From: Buchnera aphidicola (Nipponaphis monzeni)
GTDB lineage: Bacteria > Pseudomonadota > Gammaproteobacteria > Enterobacterales > Enterobacteriaceae
Direction: 5' to 3'
Assembly: GCF_006741185.1 (NCBI RefSeq)
Contig: NZ_AP019379.1
Span: 186,001-250,000 of the forward strand
DNA length: 64,000 bases
Shown: positions 9,716 to 19,977 of the stretch, piece by piece
Numbering within the stretch: the first letter of the stretch is position 1
Layout of the letters: each line of letters begins with the position of its first letter
Program-made: the position numbers and the translations under genes
Notes under the pieces: model-generated
Told to the model about the DNA's origin: nothing
The model's input: only the letters and a program-made list of their open reading frames with translations
Databases searched by the model: none

Positions 9716-10351
9716 ATGAAATACAAATTACCATCATTGCTTTATTCATATAATTATTTTGAACCATATATTGATTCTATGACTATGCGTCTCCATTATA
9801 CTAAGCATCATCAAGGTTATCTAAATAATATTAATAATATTTTACAGTCTATTAATTACCAGTTTTTATCTATTGAAAAATTAATAATTTCTTTAGATAA
9901 AACTCCGAGTGAATATAGAAAAAGTATACGAAATAATGCTGGAGGGTATTTTAATCATAATTTGTTTTGGAAAGGTTTAAATTTGAATACTACGTTAAGT
10001 GGACTTTTAAAAAAAATGATTCTAGAGAAATGGAATTCTATTAATAATTTTAAAAACGAATTTATTGAACAATCTGTTTCTTTATTTGGATCTGGATGGA
10101 TTTGGTTAGTAATTGAAAATAATTGTTTATCAATAAGATTAACACATAATCAAGATAATCCTTTAATGGGCACGTCTATTGTAGGATTTTATGGTTACCC
10201 TATCATTTGTTTAGATCTTTGGGAACATGCTTATTATTTAAAATATCAAAATAAGAGATGTGAATATGTTGAGTCTTTTTGGAATATTATTAATTGGGAT
10301 GAAGCATCTTTACGTTTGCAATACTATATGAATAATTATAGTAATATATAA
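9716..10351 (+). CDS. sodA: Manganese superoxide dismutase
   Basis: Converts superoxide to hydrogen peroxide and oxygen in the cytosol. The 211-residue product (E. coli SodA 206) has the metal ligands in HYTKHHQGYLNN (first His near residue 27), NNAGGYFNHNLFW (second His near 82), and LDLWEHAYYLKY (Asp and His near 170). The motifs WGSGW-like FGSGWIWLV and NQDNPLMG favour the Mn over the Fe form (inference from the family). A TAGGA Shine-Dalgarno precedes the ATG. With the peroxiredoxin it gives a minimal oxidative defence; no catalase is in the window. Confidence 0.96.
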   Translation: MKYKLPSLLYSYNYFEPYIDSMTMRLHYTKHHQGYLNNINNILQSINYQFLSIEKLIISLDKTPSEYRKSIRNNAGGYFNHNLFWKGLNLNTTLSGLLKKMILEKWNSINNFKNEFIEQSVSLFGSGWIWLVIENNCLSIRLTHNQDNPLMGTSIVGFYGYPIICLDLWEHAYYLKYQNKRCEYVESFWNIINWDEASLRLQYYMNNYSNI

Positions 10352-10654
10352 ATATAATATTTTAAAAAGAATTATCTTATGAATTTGTTTTTTTAATATA
10401 TTGCATTTAGATTTAATAACGATAATTAATAATGATCAATATTTAATACGTATGTATTGATTATCTTTTAAATTATAGTTTTATGATTTGTTATTATTAA
10501 TATTTCATTATTACTTATACAATAGTTATTGTGAATGAGTATATTATTAATTGCTTTATTAAATAAAAATGATTTTTTTTGCATAAAGTCATAATTAATA
10601 AAAATTTTTAAAAAATAATTTTTAAATTTTTTGTAAGTGAGGGATAGTCTTATT
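10352..10654. other. Spacer sodA-pth
   Basis: About 300 bases of A/T-rich DNA. No gene or hairpin of note is seen; the pth promoter and Shine-Dalgarno lie at the right end. Confidence 0.55.
10640..10645 (+). promoter_or_regulatory. Shine-Dalgarno that decides the pth start
   Basis: GAGGGA lies 9 bases before a TTG at 10655. An upstream in-frame GTG at 10637 overlaps this site and would leave it inside the coding region, so the TTG is the better start. Confidence 0.65.
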
Positions 10655-11194
10655 TTGAAACGTATTAAATTAATTGTAGGACTAGGCAATCCATTACCTA
10701 AATATGAAAAAAATAGACATAATATAGGTAGTCGGTGTGTAAAAAAATTAGCTAGTAAAAATAATGTAATATTGCAAAAAAAATTTTTAGGTAGTGTAGG
10801 TGTTTTAAATATTGTGACTTATAATGTTAAATTGTTTGTACCAAACATTTTTATGAATTTGAGTGGACAATCAGTAACATTAATATCTAATTTTTATAAT
10901 ATTGATATTAGCAATATTTTGATAGTACATGACGATTTAGATTTATTACCTGGAAGTATATGTTTAAAACAATCTTCAGGACATGGAGGTCATAATGGTA
11001 TAAGAAGTATAATTAATGTATTTCGTAGTAAAAAAAAATTTTTTAAAATGAGTATAGGTATAGGACGGCCATTATATAGAAATGATGTATCGTCTTTTGT
11101 TTTATCAAACCCAACTATTACGGAAGAACTTTTAATAAATAAGGCAATTTGTAAAGCAATTTCTTCTATTATGTTTGTATTAAATCATTTTTAG
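10655..11194 (+). CDS. pth: Peptidyl-tRNA hydrolase
   Basis: Cleaves peptidyl-tRNA released from ribosomes, recycling tRNA. From the TTG at 10655 the product is 179 residues and begins MKRIKLIVGLGNPLPKYEKNRHNIG, which aligns with E. coli Pth ([24 protein letters not shown], 194 residues). The catalytic His of RHN, Asn of FMNLSG and Asp of VHDDLDL are present, as is the GHGGHNGIRSI loop. The C-terminal tail is shorter than in E. coli. A GTG six codons upstream is possible but less likely given the Shine-Dalgarno position. It is followed by ychF, as in E. coli. Confidence 0.95.
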   Translation: MKRIKLIVGLGNPLPKYEKNRHNIGSRCVKKLASKNNVILQKKFLGSVGVLNIVTYNVKLFVPNIFMNLSGQSVTLISNFYNIDISNILIVHDDLDLLPGSICLKQSSGHGGHNGIRSIINVFRSKKKFFKMSIGIGRPLYRNDVSSFVLSNPTITEELLINKAICKAISSIMFVLNHF

Positions 11195-11332
11195 TGGAAA
11201 CATTTTGTTAAATAGTAGTAAATAAGTGTAATTTTATATAATTTGTTTTTCTCTAGATTTTATTAAGTTGTGTAAGATATTATGTGTTTTAATACTGTTT
11301 TTTTATATTTAATGTTTAAAAAAGGAATATAA

Positions 11333-12421
11333 ATGAGTTTTAAATGTGGTTTAATTGGATTACCTAACGTAGGAAAATCTACTTTATTCAATGCATTAAC
11401 TAATTTGAAAGTTCCTTCTGAAAATTTTCCATTTTGTACAATTCATCCTAACATAGGTATTGTGCCTATATATGATATACGTTTAAAAAAGTTATCTGAT
11501 ATTGTAAATCCTGATAGAATTGTTCCAGCGTTCGTAAAATTTGTTGATATAGCTGGTTTAATTAAAGGCTCGCATAAAGGAGAAGGACTAGGTAATAAGT
11601 TTCTACAAGATATTAGAACAGTAGATGCTTTAATACATGTTGTTCGTTGTTTTAAAGATGATTCAGTTATCCATGTTAATAATGTAATAAATCCTATTGT
11701 TGATGTACAATTAATTAATGACGAACTTATTTTTTCTGATTATGAAATGTGTGAGAAAATAATAATACAACTACAAAAAAGAAATAAACATTGTAGAAAA
11801 AAAATTTGTGTAGATTCATTAGTTTTAGAAGTTTGTTTAAATCATTTAAAAAAAGGTTACATGTTAAATAGTCTCTTTTTTAATGAACAAGATAAAAATA
11901 TTATAAAAAAATTTAATTTTATTACATACAAGCCTATAATGTATGTTGTAAATATAAATGATAGTAAAAAAGATAGTGATATTTTAGATAATTTATTAAA
12001 GTTTTTAAAATTAAAAAAATGTCATATTATTTCCTTTTGTGCTTTATCTAAAAAATTTAATTTAAATGTGAATGTGCAAACAAAAGTACAGATTTCAAAT
12101 AATGAAAATTTATATTGTGAAAAATTAAATGAAGTTATTCTTTCTGGATTTAATTTATTAGGATTACATACTTTTTTTACTGTTGGTAAGAAAGAAATTA
12201 AATCCTGGGTAGTTAAAAAAGGTATTGTAGCTATTGAAGCTGCTAGAAAGATTCACACAGACCTTAAAAAGGGTTTCATTAGAGCTCAAATTGTTTCTTA
12301 TAAGAATTTTGTTAAGTATAATGGTGAAGCTGGTTCAAAAAAATTTGGGAAGTATCGTAGTGAAGGTAAAAATTATCAAATTCAGGATGGAGATATTGTA
12401 CATTTTTTATTTAATGTTTAA
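11333..12421 (+). CDS. ychF: Redox-regulated ATPase YchF (Obg-family)
   Basis: Ribosome-associated P-loop NTPase that prefers ATP. The 362-residue product (E. coli 363) has the G1 motif GLPNVGKST near residue 9 and the switch region VDIAGLIKGSHKGEGLGNKFL. Its base-specificity motif is NIND, in place of the GTPase NKxD. A coiled coil lies in the middle and a TGS domain at the C-terminus (VGKKEIKSWVVKKG to GDIVHFLFNV). AAGGAA before the ATG is a clear Shine-Dalgarno. It is paired with pth as in many Gammaproteobacteria and convergent with thrC across a strong terminator. Confidence 0.97.
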   Translation: MSFKCGLIGLPNVGKSTLFNALTNLKVPSENFPFCTIHPNIGIVPIYDIRLKKLSDIVNPDRIVPAFVKFVDIAGLIKGSHKGEGLGNKFLQDIRTVDALIHVVRCFKDDSVIHVNNVINPIVDVQLINDELIFSDYEMCEKIIIQLQKRNKHCRKKICVDSLVLEVCLNHLKKGYMLNSLFFNEQDKNIIKKFNFITYKPIMYVVNINDSKKDSDILDNLLKFLKLKKCHIISFCALSKKFNLNVNVQTKVQISNNENLYCEKLNEVILSGFNLLGLHTFFTVGKKEIKSWVVKKGIVAIEAARKIHTDLKKGFIRAQIVSYKNFVKYNGEAGSKKFGKYRSEGKNYQIQDGDIVHFLFNV

Positions 12422-12515
12422 TATGTACTATATGTTGTATAATTGATTTTTTTTAGAAAAATTGTTTTTTGATTTTTTAATTTTTTAAACATAGTATGCT
12501 GTTATTTTAAATAAT

Positions 12516-12562
12516 TTTGTTTCCTAACAAAAGAGTAGACAATTTTATTGTTAGGAAACAAA
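12516..12562. terminator. Bidirectional terminator between ychF and thrC
   Basis: A 15-bp perfect inverted repeat (TTTGTTTCCTAACAA at 12516-12530 and its complement at 12548-12562) with a 17-nt loop lies between two convergent genes. On the plus strand a T6 run follows shortly after. The mixed base content makes chance unlikely in this A/T-rich DNA. Confidence 0.85.
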
Positions 12563-12577
12563 TATTACTTTTTTATA

Positions 12578-13870
12578 TTAATCTCCTAATAAGAAGGATC
12601 GTAGTTTTGAAAAGTTAGGTTTCATATGATAAGATAATAATTTTAAATGTACTCTTTTTTTAAGAGAAGTTGGTAGAGGTATATCTTGCTGTAAAATGTC
12701 ATCAACGGTCTGTTTAAATTTTGCAGGATGTGCTGTACCTAAAAAAATTCCATATTCATTATTCTTTATATTATTTTTTAATAAAGTATAAGCGATACTT
12801 GCGTGTGGTTCGGAAATATAATTTAATGAAAAAAGTTCTTTTAAAGATTGTTTAGTAATTATATCAGTGACGCTACCGTAATTTAGTTGTTGAATATTCC
12901 AATTATTTCTTTTGAAAATTTCTTCTACTCGTAACCAGTTATTTGGTTGGCTAATGTCCATAGCATTTGAAATAGTTGAAATAGTTTTTTTTGGTTTCCA
13001 TACGCCTGTTTTTAAAAAATTAGGAACGGTATCATTTGCATTTGTTGCTGCTATAAATGATTTAATTGGTAAACCTATTGATTTAGCTAATAATCCAGCT
13101 GTTAGATTTCCAAAGTTTCCACAAGGTACTGAGATAATTAAATTTTTTTGATATTTATTTTCAATAAGTGAAAAAGCTTCGAAATAATAACAAATTTGTG
13201 CTAATAGTCTACTAATATTAATTGAATTAGCAGAATTTAGCCCTGTATGAATTTTTAAATTTTGATCATCAAAAGCCATTTTGACTAATGTTTGGCATTC
13301 ATCAAAACTGCCTTCAATTGCAATAGTTTTTATATTATGTCCTAAAGTACAAAACATTTTTTCTTGTAATTTACTAATTTTATTTTTTGGATATAAAATG
13401 ATAACTTTCACATTTTTCATTTTATAGAAAGCATGAGCAACTGCAGCGCCTGTATCTCCGGAAGTGGCTGTTAAAATAGTAATTAATTTATTTTCATGTT
13501 GATTTAAAAAAGATAATATTTGAGCCATAAATCGAGCACCAAAATCTTTAAATGCTAACGTTGGTCCATGAAATAATTCAAAACAAGATATTTTTTTAGT
13601 AATAGGTTTCATAATAGGTTTATAAAATGAAAAAGCTGCCTTAACTTTATTAAACAAATCATTTTTTGATATTTCATCTCCTATAAATAATTCTAATATT
13701 TTGCTACTACGCTCAATAAAATTCATTTCAAGTAATTCTTTAAGCATATTAGGCGTAATTTTAGGAAGATTTTTGGGAAAAAACAATCCTTGATTATGTC
13801 CTAATCCTAATTTTACAGCTTGAGAAAAATTAACTTTTTCATTCGGATCTTTAAGATTATATAATTTCAT
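12578..13870 (-). CDS. thrC: Threonine synthase
   Basis: PLP enzyme converting O-phosphohomoserine to threonine, the last step of threonine synthesis. The 430-residue product (E. coli 428) starts MKLYNLKDPNEKVNFSQAVKLGLG. The PLP lysine is near residue 108 in HGPTLAFKDFGARF, and the phosphate-binding loop is SVPCGNFGNLTAG. It is the third gene of thrABC, three bases after the thrB stop, so translation is probably coupled. Threonine is an essential amino acid for the aphid host. Confidence 0.98.
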   Translation of the reverse strand: MKLYNLKDPNEKVNFSQAVKLGLGHNQGLFFPKNLPKITPNMLKELLEMNFIERSSKILELFIGDEISKNDLFNKVKAAFSFYKPIMKPITKKISCFELFHGPTLAFKDFGARFMAQILSFLNQHENKLITILTATSGDTGAAVAHAFYKMKNVKVIILYPKNKISKLQEKMFCTLGHNIKTIAIEGSFDECQTLVKMAFDDQNLKIHTGLNSANSINISRLLAQICYYFEAFSLIENKYQKNLIISVPCGNFGNLTAGLLAKSIGLPIKSFIAATNANDTVPNFLKTGVWKPKKTISTISNAMDISQPNNWLRVEEIFKRNNWNIQQLNYGSVTDIITKQSLKELFSLNYISEPHASIAYTLLKNNIKNNEYGIFLGTAHPAKFKQTVDDILQQDIPLPTSLKKRVHLKLLSYHMKPNFSKLRSFLLGD

Positions 13871-13873
13871 ATT

Positions 13874-14803
13874 TTATCCAATTATTCTAGTGCCTACGGT
13901 GTCTAATTTACATACTTGAACAAATCCTTGTTTGCTTTGAATATAATGATTAGCTAGATATTTTGATATTTTTTTTGCTGTTAAGTCATTATCACAAATT
14001 GCGAATATACTAGGTCCAGATCCGGATATTCCACAAGCTAAAGCTCCAATTTTTTTTATTGTTGTTTTAGTTTGTGTAAAATTAGGTAACAATTTACTTC
14101 TGTATGGTTCAGCAATAACATCTGTTATAAAATTAGCTGCTAATTTAGGTTGCATAGTATATGATGCATGAATAAATCCAGATAAATTACGACTATGTTT
14201 AATGCAAGTTGTTCTGGTGTATTGAGATGGTAGAAGTGCTCTAGCATCTGCTGTTGATATTTTAATTCCTGGCCAAGCTATTATCCATAACCAATTTTTA
14301 AAATTTGGAATTTTTTGACTGATTTTATTATTTTTTTCTATTATTAATTGTAAACCACCTAAATAACAAGGGGATACATTATCGTAATGAATACTTCCTG
14401 AAATTTCTCCTTCTAATTTGCCCATTAATTTTAAAAGCTTATTAGTAGATAATGGTCTATTACATAATTCATTCATTGCGAATAAACTAGAAACAATTGA
14501 ACATGCACTTGATCCTAAACCTGATCCTATGGGCATGTTTTTTTCTAGTACGATAGTGACTAGTATTTTTTTTTTAATTATTTTGCAAAATTGATCCCAA
14601 CATTTCCACACAATGTTATCTTTGATATTTTTAGGTAACTGATGAGCAAAGGTTCCAATGTTAGTTAATTGAAATTCTTTAGATTGTTTGATTTGTATTA
14701 AATCTCCCAATAGAGTTCCATCTGTAGGTAATATTGCGGCTCCTAAAATATCAAAACCGACTCCAACGTTCCCAATAGATGCTGGAGCGTATACTTTTAT
14801 CAT
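13874..14803 (-). CDS. thrB: Homoserine kinase
   Basis: Phosphorylates homoserine with ATP. The 309-residue product (E. coli 310) starts [21 protein letters not shown]. It has the GHMP-kinase ATP loop [12 protein letters not shown] near residue 95 and a C-terminal motif [17 protein letters not shown]. It lies 22 bases after the thrA stop and just before thrC, in one operon. Confidence 0.98.
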   Translation of the reverse strand: MIKVYAPASIGNVGVGFDILGAAILPTDGTLLGDLIQIKQSKEFQLTNIGTFAHQLPKNIKDNIVWKCWDQFCKIIKKKILVTIVLEKNMPIGSGLGSSACSIVSSLFAMNELCNRPLSTNKLLKLMGKLEGEISGSIHYDNVSPCYLGGLQLIIEKNNKISQKIPNFKNWLWIIAWPGIKISTADARALLPSQYTRTTCIKHSRNLSGFIHASYTMQPKLAANFITDVIAEPYRSKLLPNFTQTKTTIKKIGALACGISGSGPSIFAICDNDLTAKKISKYLANHYIQSKQGFVQVCKLDTVGTRIIG

Positions 14804-14825
14804 TTATTTAATCCTCGTAATTCCA

Positions 14826-17276
14826 TTATATTATGCGTAATATGTCAGAAAATATTCCAGCAGCAGTAACTTCATTTCCAGCTCCATACCCTCTTAATAC
14901 TAATGGTAAAGGATTGTAATATTTAGTGTAAAAAATTAATGCATTTTCTCCATTTTTAACAGTATATAAAGGGTCGTTTAAATCTATATTTTCAATTGTA
15001 ACTTTACATTGTCCTTTATTTTCAATTGTTCCTACAAATCGAAGCACTTTTCCTAATTTTTGTGCATTTTTTAAACGAGCATTAAAAATATTGTTAACTG
15101 TAGACAAATTTTTAAAAAAAGTTTTTGTGTCATTATTTTTTGTGTTAAAAGTATGAGTTAAAATAGGATCGATTACAATATCTTTTAAATGTATTTGAAA
15201 ACCCATTTCTCTAGCTAAAATTAATAATTTTCTCGCGACATCTATTCCAGATAAATCATCTTGCGGATTAGGTTCAGTAAATCCTAATGTTTGAGCTTGT
15301 AAGGTAGCTTCAGATAAAGATAATCCTTCATCTAATTTACCAAAGATAAATGATAATGAACCAGATAAAATTCCTTTGAACTTAATTATTTGGTCTCCTG
15401 AATTAATTAATTTTTGTAAATTTTCTATAATAGGAAGTCCGGATCCTACATTTGTTTCGTATAAAAATTTTTTATTATATTGTAAAGAATATTGTCTAAT
15501 TTTTTTGTAGTATTCAATACTATTGGTATTTGCTTTCTTGTTAGGAGTTACGATATGTAGTCCATTTTTAATAAAATTAGAGTATTCATAAGCTATTTTA
15601 ATACTTGATGTACAGTCAACTATAACGGGATTTATTAAAAAATTTTTTTTAACTATGTTAGTAATTATGTGTAGGTCTTGAAAAGGTATACCAAATTTAT
15701 TAAGATTTTTAAACCAATTTTTTAAACAAATTCCATTAGAATTAATTAGTATAAGTTTAGAATTTGCTATTCCACATACTTTTATTTTTATTGATTTGAG
15801 ATATAATGTATTTTTTTGAGTTTGAATTTGTTTTAATAATGTTCTTCCAACATTTCCTATTCCAATTATGAATAATTCAATTGTTTGAGTGTTATGGTAA
15901 ATAATTGAATGAGCAATTTTTATTGTTTGTTTAGTATTTTTTGTTTTTACTATGAAAGATAAAACGTTTTCACAATTTTCTTGAGATATTGTGAATATTT
16001 TTATGTTTAATAAATATAGAGTTTTAAAGATTTTAGAGATAGTATTTTTACTATTATAAATATCAGAAGTTATTATAGAAATAATTGATAAGTTGTTAAT
16101 TATATGTAAAGGTTGTATATATTGTTTTTCTATTTCATGTTTAAATTCTTTTTGTAAGAGATTAGTTATTTTGTTTAAATTTTTTTTATATATACATATA
16201 GTAATTTCTTTTTGAAAAGAAGATTGTATACTTAATATAGGTTTTATTTCGTTTTTTAAAAATAAATTATAAATGTGAGTGACAATTTGTATTATATTAA
16301 CATTTTGAATACAAATTAATTTAATTAATGTAATTTTGTCGATATAGGTAATTCCTTTTACATGAAAGTTAGTGTCAGTTTTATTACTAATAATAGTTCC
16401 TTTTGATTGTAAGTTTAAAGTATTTTGTATGATACAAGGTATATTGTAATCTAAAATAGGACGTATAGTTTTAGGATGTAGAATTTTAGCTCCAAAACAA
16501 GATAATTTTAATGCTTCTTGGTAAGAGATATATTTTAGTAAATAAGGTTTAAGAATGATTTTAGGGTCACAGGTGTAAATTCCATCTACGTCAGTCCAAA
16601 TTTCACAGCATACTGCATTTAAACAAGCTGATAGAATAGCTGCTGAATAATCAGACCCATTTCTTCCAAGTAATGTTAATTCTTTGTTGTAATTTCCAGC
16701 TATAAATCCTGGCATTAAAATTATATGATTTTTAGGTATATGCATTTTTTGGATGATTTTAGAAGATTGTTCAATATTTACATCTGAATCTAAATAGTTA
16801 CTTCCAATAGCTATTAGTTTTTTAACTGGGTTAATAATAGAAGTATGATGTTTTCTAGATTGTAAAATTCCTTCCATAATAGCAATAGAAAATATTTCTC
16901 CTTTAGATATAATTATTGCTTTTATTTTATCAGGACATTTTTTTTTTGTATTAATTTTTTCTAATAATTTACTTATTGTTAAAAGTTCTTTGGTAACAAA
17001 CGTTTTTAATTGTTTATAAGGAAACGTTTTTTGTTGTTCACAAATGTAGTATAAAATTGTATTTAAAATTGATTTAATTTTATCTAAATAATTTATATTA
17101 GTTATATTAGTATATTTTTCTAAAATAGATTTAGTTAAATAGTCAGTGATTTTTTCTGGAGCTGATAAAACAATTGAAATTTGTTCTATTTTTGCCTTTT
17201 CTTCAATAATACTTGCTACGATTAAAAATCGTTCGGCGTTTTTTAATGATGTTCCTCCGAATTTTAATATTCTCAT
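14826..17276 (-). CDS. thrA: Bifunctional aspartokinase I / homoserine dehydrogenase I
   Basis: Catalyses the first and third steps from aspartate to threonine. From the ATG at 17276 it has 816 residues (E. coli 820), starting MRILKFGGTSLKNAERFL. The aspartokinase domain (about 1-290) holds KFGGTS and GRNGSDYSAAILSA. A central ACT-type regulatory region (about 290-455) follows and is rather diverged and Lys/Ile-rich. The homoserine dehydrogenase domain starts with the NAD(P) motif IGIGNVGRTLL and includes ETNVGSGLPII and GILSGSLSFIFG. A longer frame opens at 17357, but its extra 27 residues match nothing. I see no thrL leader peptide or attenuator upstream. The weaker conservation of the regulatory part could mean relaxed feedback (inference). 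Confidence 0.97.
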   Translation of the reverse strand: MRILKFGGTSLKNAERFLIVASIIEEKAKIEQISIVLSAPEKITDYLTKSILEKYTNITNINYLDKIKSILNTILYYICEQQKTFPYKQLKTFVTKELLTISKLLEKINTKKKCPDKIKAIIISKGEIFSIAIMEGILQSRKHHTSIINPVKKLIAIGSNYLDSDVNIEQSSKIIQKMHIPKNHIILMPGFIAGNYNKELTLLGRNGSDYSAAILSACLNAVCCEIWTDVDGIYTCDPKIILKPYLLKYISYQEALKLSCFGAKILHPKTIRPILDYNIPCIIQNTLNLQSKGTIISNKTDTNFHVKGITYIDKITLIKLICIQNVNIIQIVTHIYNLFLKNEIKPILSIQSSFQKEITICIYKKNLNKITNLLQKEFKHEIEKQYIQPLHIINNLSIISIITSDIYNSKNTISKIFKTLYLLNIKIFTISQENCENVLSFIVKTKNTKQTIKIAHSIIYHNTQTIELFIIGIGNVGRTLLKQIQTQKNTLYLKSIKIKVCGIANSKLILINSNGICLKNWFKNLNKFGIPFQDLHIITNIVKKNFLINPVIVDCTSSIKIAYEYSNFIKNGLHIVTPNKKANTNSIEYYKKIRQYSLQYNKKFLYETNVGSGLPIIENLQKLINSGDQIIKFKGILSGSLSFIFGKLDEGLSLSEATLQAQTLGFTEPNPQDDLSGIDVARKLLILAREMGFQIHLKDIVIDPILTHTFNTKNNDTKTFFKNLSTVNNIFNARLKNAQKLGKVLRFVGTIENKGQCKVTIENIDLNDPLYTVKNGENALIFYTKYYNPLPLVLRGYGAGNEVTAAGIFSDILRII

Positions 17277-18378
17277 AGTATAAAATATCCTTAGTGCATT
17301 TATAAAAAAATTAAATATTTTGTGTTTATGTTTTTGTATAAAAATACACAAAAACATTTATATATCAAATGTATCAACAATTGAATGTATAAGTTGTTTT
17401 TTTTTGATTAAATTAGTTTAAAAATTATTTTTATATAAGTTTATATATAAATTTGTATATTTAAATATTATTGAATAATAGAATGTTATATTGCTATTAT
17501 TTTAGCATATATTCAATTACTTTTTTATTTTTTAGTGTTTTATAGTAAATTTAATTTATTTTTTTTAAATTGATTTTAAATTAATGTATTACATATTAAT
17601 TATTAAACCAATTTGCTATTGTTGTATTTTTTTTAAATTGTTAAGTAGTATTTGTGTACTTATTATTTTTAGTGACTAGAAAATGTTAGATGTTAATAAT
17701 AAATATTTAATTAACATTTTTTTTGTTCATTAATGTAAAGAGTGTATCTTTTTAAAGATATTACTTAATTTTTACTAAGTAAGTTATTTTTAATTATTTA
17801 ATTTAACATTAATTAATGTTTAATAATTTTTAGAGAAATTTTAAAATATTATCAATTTTTTTAATTTTAAATACAATTTTTTTATTTTATTTAATAATTT
17901 TTTAGTTGTATTATAAAGTATTTTATAAGAAATTAAAGAATTACATGTAATTATTAACTATTAATAATGTATATTAAATATTAGTATATATAAGATATTT
18001 ATAGTACAGTTCAATATTTAATATGTAATATTAGCAAAATTAGTAATAAATGTAATATTTTTTAAAAAACATTTTTTATGTTCATAAAAAATAATGTATT
18101 AATTTTTGTTAATTTTTATTAGTTGTTTTTTTTAAAAAAAAAATAAGAATATATTTAAAAAATATTAAATAATATTGTTAACAATAAAATTTCATAACAT
18201 TATAATTATAATTATTTTTACATTAATATAGAGTTATTAAAAATTTTTAACAAAAAATAGTTTTTTTTAATAACTTTATATTAATTTTTTATAGGAAATT
18301 AAATTTTTTTATATATTATAATATGAATATGAGTTATTGTTTTTTTAAATAAACATTTAAAATATAAATATTTTTATA
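17277..18378. other. Erased region between thrA and pcnB
   Basis: About 1.1 kb with no gene. In relatives hpt, panC/panB or folK lie between these loci. Only A/T-rich DNA with long T runs is left; no motif of those proteins is recognisable by eye. Confidence 0.6.
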
Positions 18379-19641
18379 TTACAGAAATATTTTATTATGT
18401 GAATGTGTAAATAAATTTGATTTCTTATTTGATACATATTTCCAAAATATAGTAATGTAATTTAATTTATTATAATTTTCAATATGTGATCTTATTTTAA
18501 ATAGTTCAAATGCTTGAATTAATGTCCGATTTTTATTATTTTTAAATAGATGTTGAGAATAAAGTAAATGATTATTCATATGTAATTGAAATATCCATAT
18601 TTTTTTTATTTTAGCGGAAATTTTTTTAGGAATATTTATAAAAAATACTTTGTTATTAAGTGTGATATTTATTGCTAATAAAAATGCATCTATGTAACGT
18701 ATTTTTTTTTCATGTTTTATTTTTAAAGTAGTATATAGCTGTGTATACCATAAGATAGAAGAAAATAAAAGAGAAGAGTAAACTACTGATCTATTTTTTT
18801 TATAAAAAAAATCTATTATTTTTAACGTTTGAATTGTTATTTTTTCTGTTATTGACTGTAATTTTTTGTTTATACTTAATGAATTAGATGATATTAATGA
18901 TTGAATTAAAGAAAACTGTTTTAATTTTTTATAAGTATTGTAACCATGTCCAGTTTGTAACAATTTTACAGATTCATCAAATAATCTTGCTGATGGTATA
19001 TGGGTTAATAAATTAGCTAATTTTGGTATTTTACGAGCTGTTTCTTTTTCTATACGCATATTCAATTGTACAGAAAATCTAATTACTCGTAACATTCTTA
19101 CAGGGTCTTCACGATATTTTAATTCTGGATTACCGATTAATCTAACAATTTTTTGTTTAATATCATTAATTCCTCCAACATAATCACGTATACAAAAATC
19201 CTTCATACTATAATATAAGGTATTAATAGTTAAATCTCTTCTTTGAGCATCTTCTTCTATTTTTCCAAAGATGTTATCAGTCAAGAGCAAACCATTTTTA
19301 TTTTTTTTAAAATTTTTATATTTAGTATGTATACTACTATTTCTGTGGTTTCCTCTAAATGTTGATACTTCAATAATTTCATTATAAAAGATAATATGTA
19401 TTATTTTAAATCTACGTCCTATAACTCTAGAATTTCTAAATAATTTTTTTAGTTCTTGAGGAGTAGCATTAGTTGTAATATCAAAATCTTTAGGTTGACA
19501 ACCTATTATAAGATCTCTAATACAACCTCCAACTAAATAAGCTTCATATCCTAATTTGCTGAGTCTGTTTAATATTTTTAAAGCATTTTTGCTAATATTT
19601 TTTCTGGATATATTGTGATTATTACGAGTAATCAGCATCAT
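18379..19641 (-). CDS. pcnB: Poly(A) polymerase I
   Basis: Adds 3' poly(A) tails to RNA, marking it for decay. The 420-residue product is shorter than E. coli PcnB, the difference being in the basic C-terminal tail. The class II nucleotidyltransferase core is intact: YLVGGCIRDLIIG, the DFDITT metal-binding motif, and RNSRVIGRRFKIIHI. The signature FGKIEEDAQRRDLTINTLYY separates PcnB from CCA-adding enzyme. RLIGNPELKYREDPVRMLR follows. Two adjacent ATG codons (19641, 19638) could start it. It is upstream of the erased pan region and read in the same direction as dksA. Confidence 0.94.
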   Translation of the reverse strand: MMLITRNNHNISRKNISKNALKILNRLSKLGYEAYLVGGCIRDLIIGCQPKDFDITTNATPQELKKLFRNSRVIGRRFKIIHIIFYNEIIEVSTFRGNHRNSSIHTKYKNFKKNKNGLLLTDNIFGKIEEDAQRRDLTINTLYYSMKDFCIRDYVGGINDIKQKIVRLIGNPELKYREDPVRMLRVIRFSVQLNMRIEKETARKIPKLANLLTHIPSARLFDESVKLLQTGHGYNTYKKLKQFSLIQSLISSNSLSINKKLQSITEKITIQTLKIIDFFYKKNRSVVYSSLLFSSILWYTQLYTTLKIKHEKKIRYIDAFLLAINITLNNKVFFINIPKKISAKIKKIWIFQLHMNNHLLYSQHLFKNNKNRTLIQAFELFKIRSHIENYNKLNYITIFWKYVSNKKSNLFTHSHNKIFL

Positions 19642-19977
19642 AAAATAAATTTCTTTATTATAATTAAATTATAAATAGATATTTTATTATCTATGTGCTT
19701 ATTTTATATATAAAAATATTTTAATAGTATTTAAAAGTTATTTTTTTATTATGATTTAATAATAACATAAACACATTTTAATAGTTATATAAAACTGTAT
19801 GTAACAATTTTTTCTTCTATGATCATATTGTTGTATTTTATATAAGTAATATTTTTATAATTGATATTTTGTAAATAAAAAATTAATTATCTACGCATTA
19901 ATGTACATAGTATGTATTATTATTATTTATAATGTTTTTTTTAAATGATTTTTTTATCATAACATATTATGTTTTAA
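19642..19977. other. Spacer dksA-pcnB
   Basis: About 340 bases. In E. coli yadB (gluQ) lies between these two genes; no trace is seen, only A/T-rich DNA. Confidence 0.55.

Noticed and set aside
17277..17357. Extended N-terminus of thrA (27 extra codons)
   Set aside because: The added residues match nothing in the family, and the start at 17276 gives the exact family N-terminus MRILKFGGTS.
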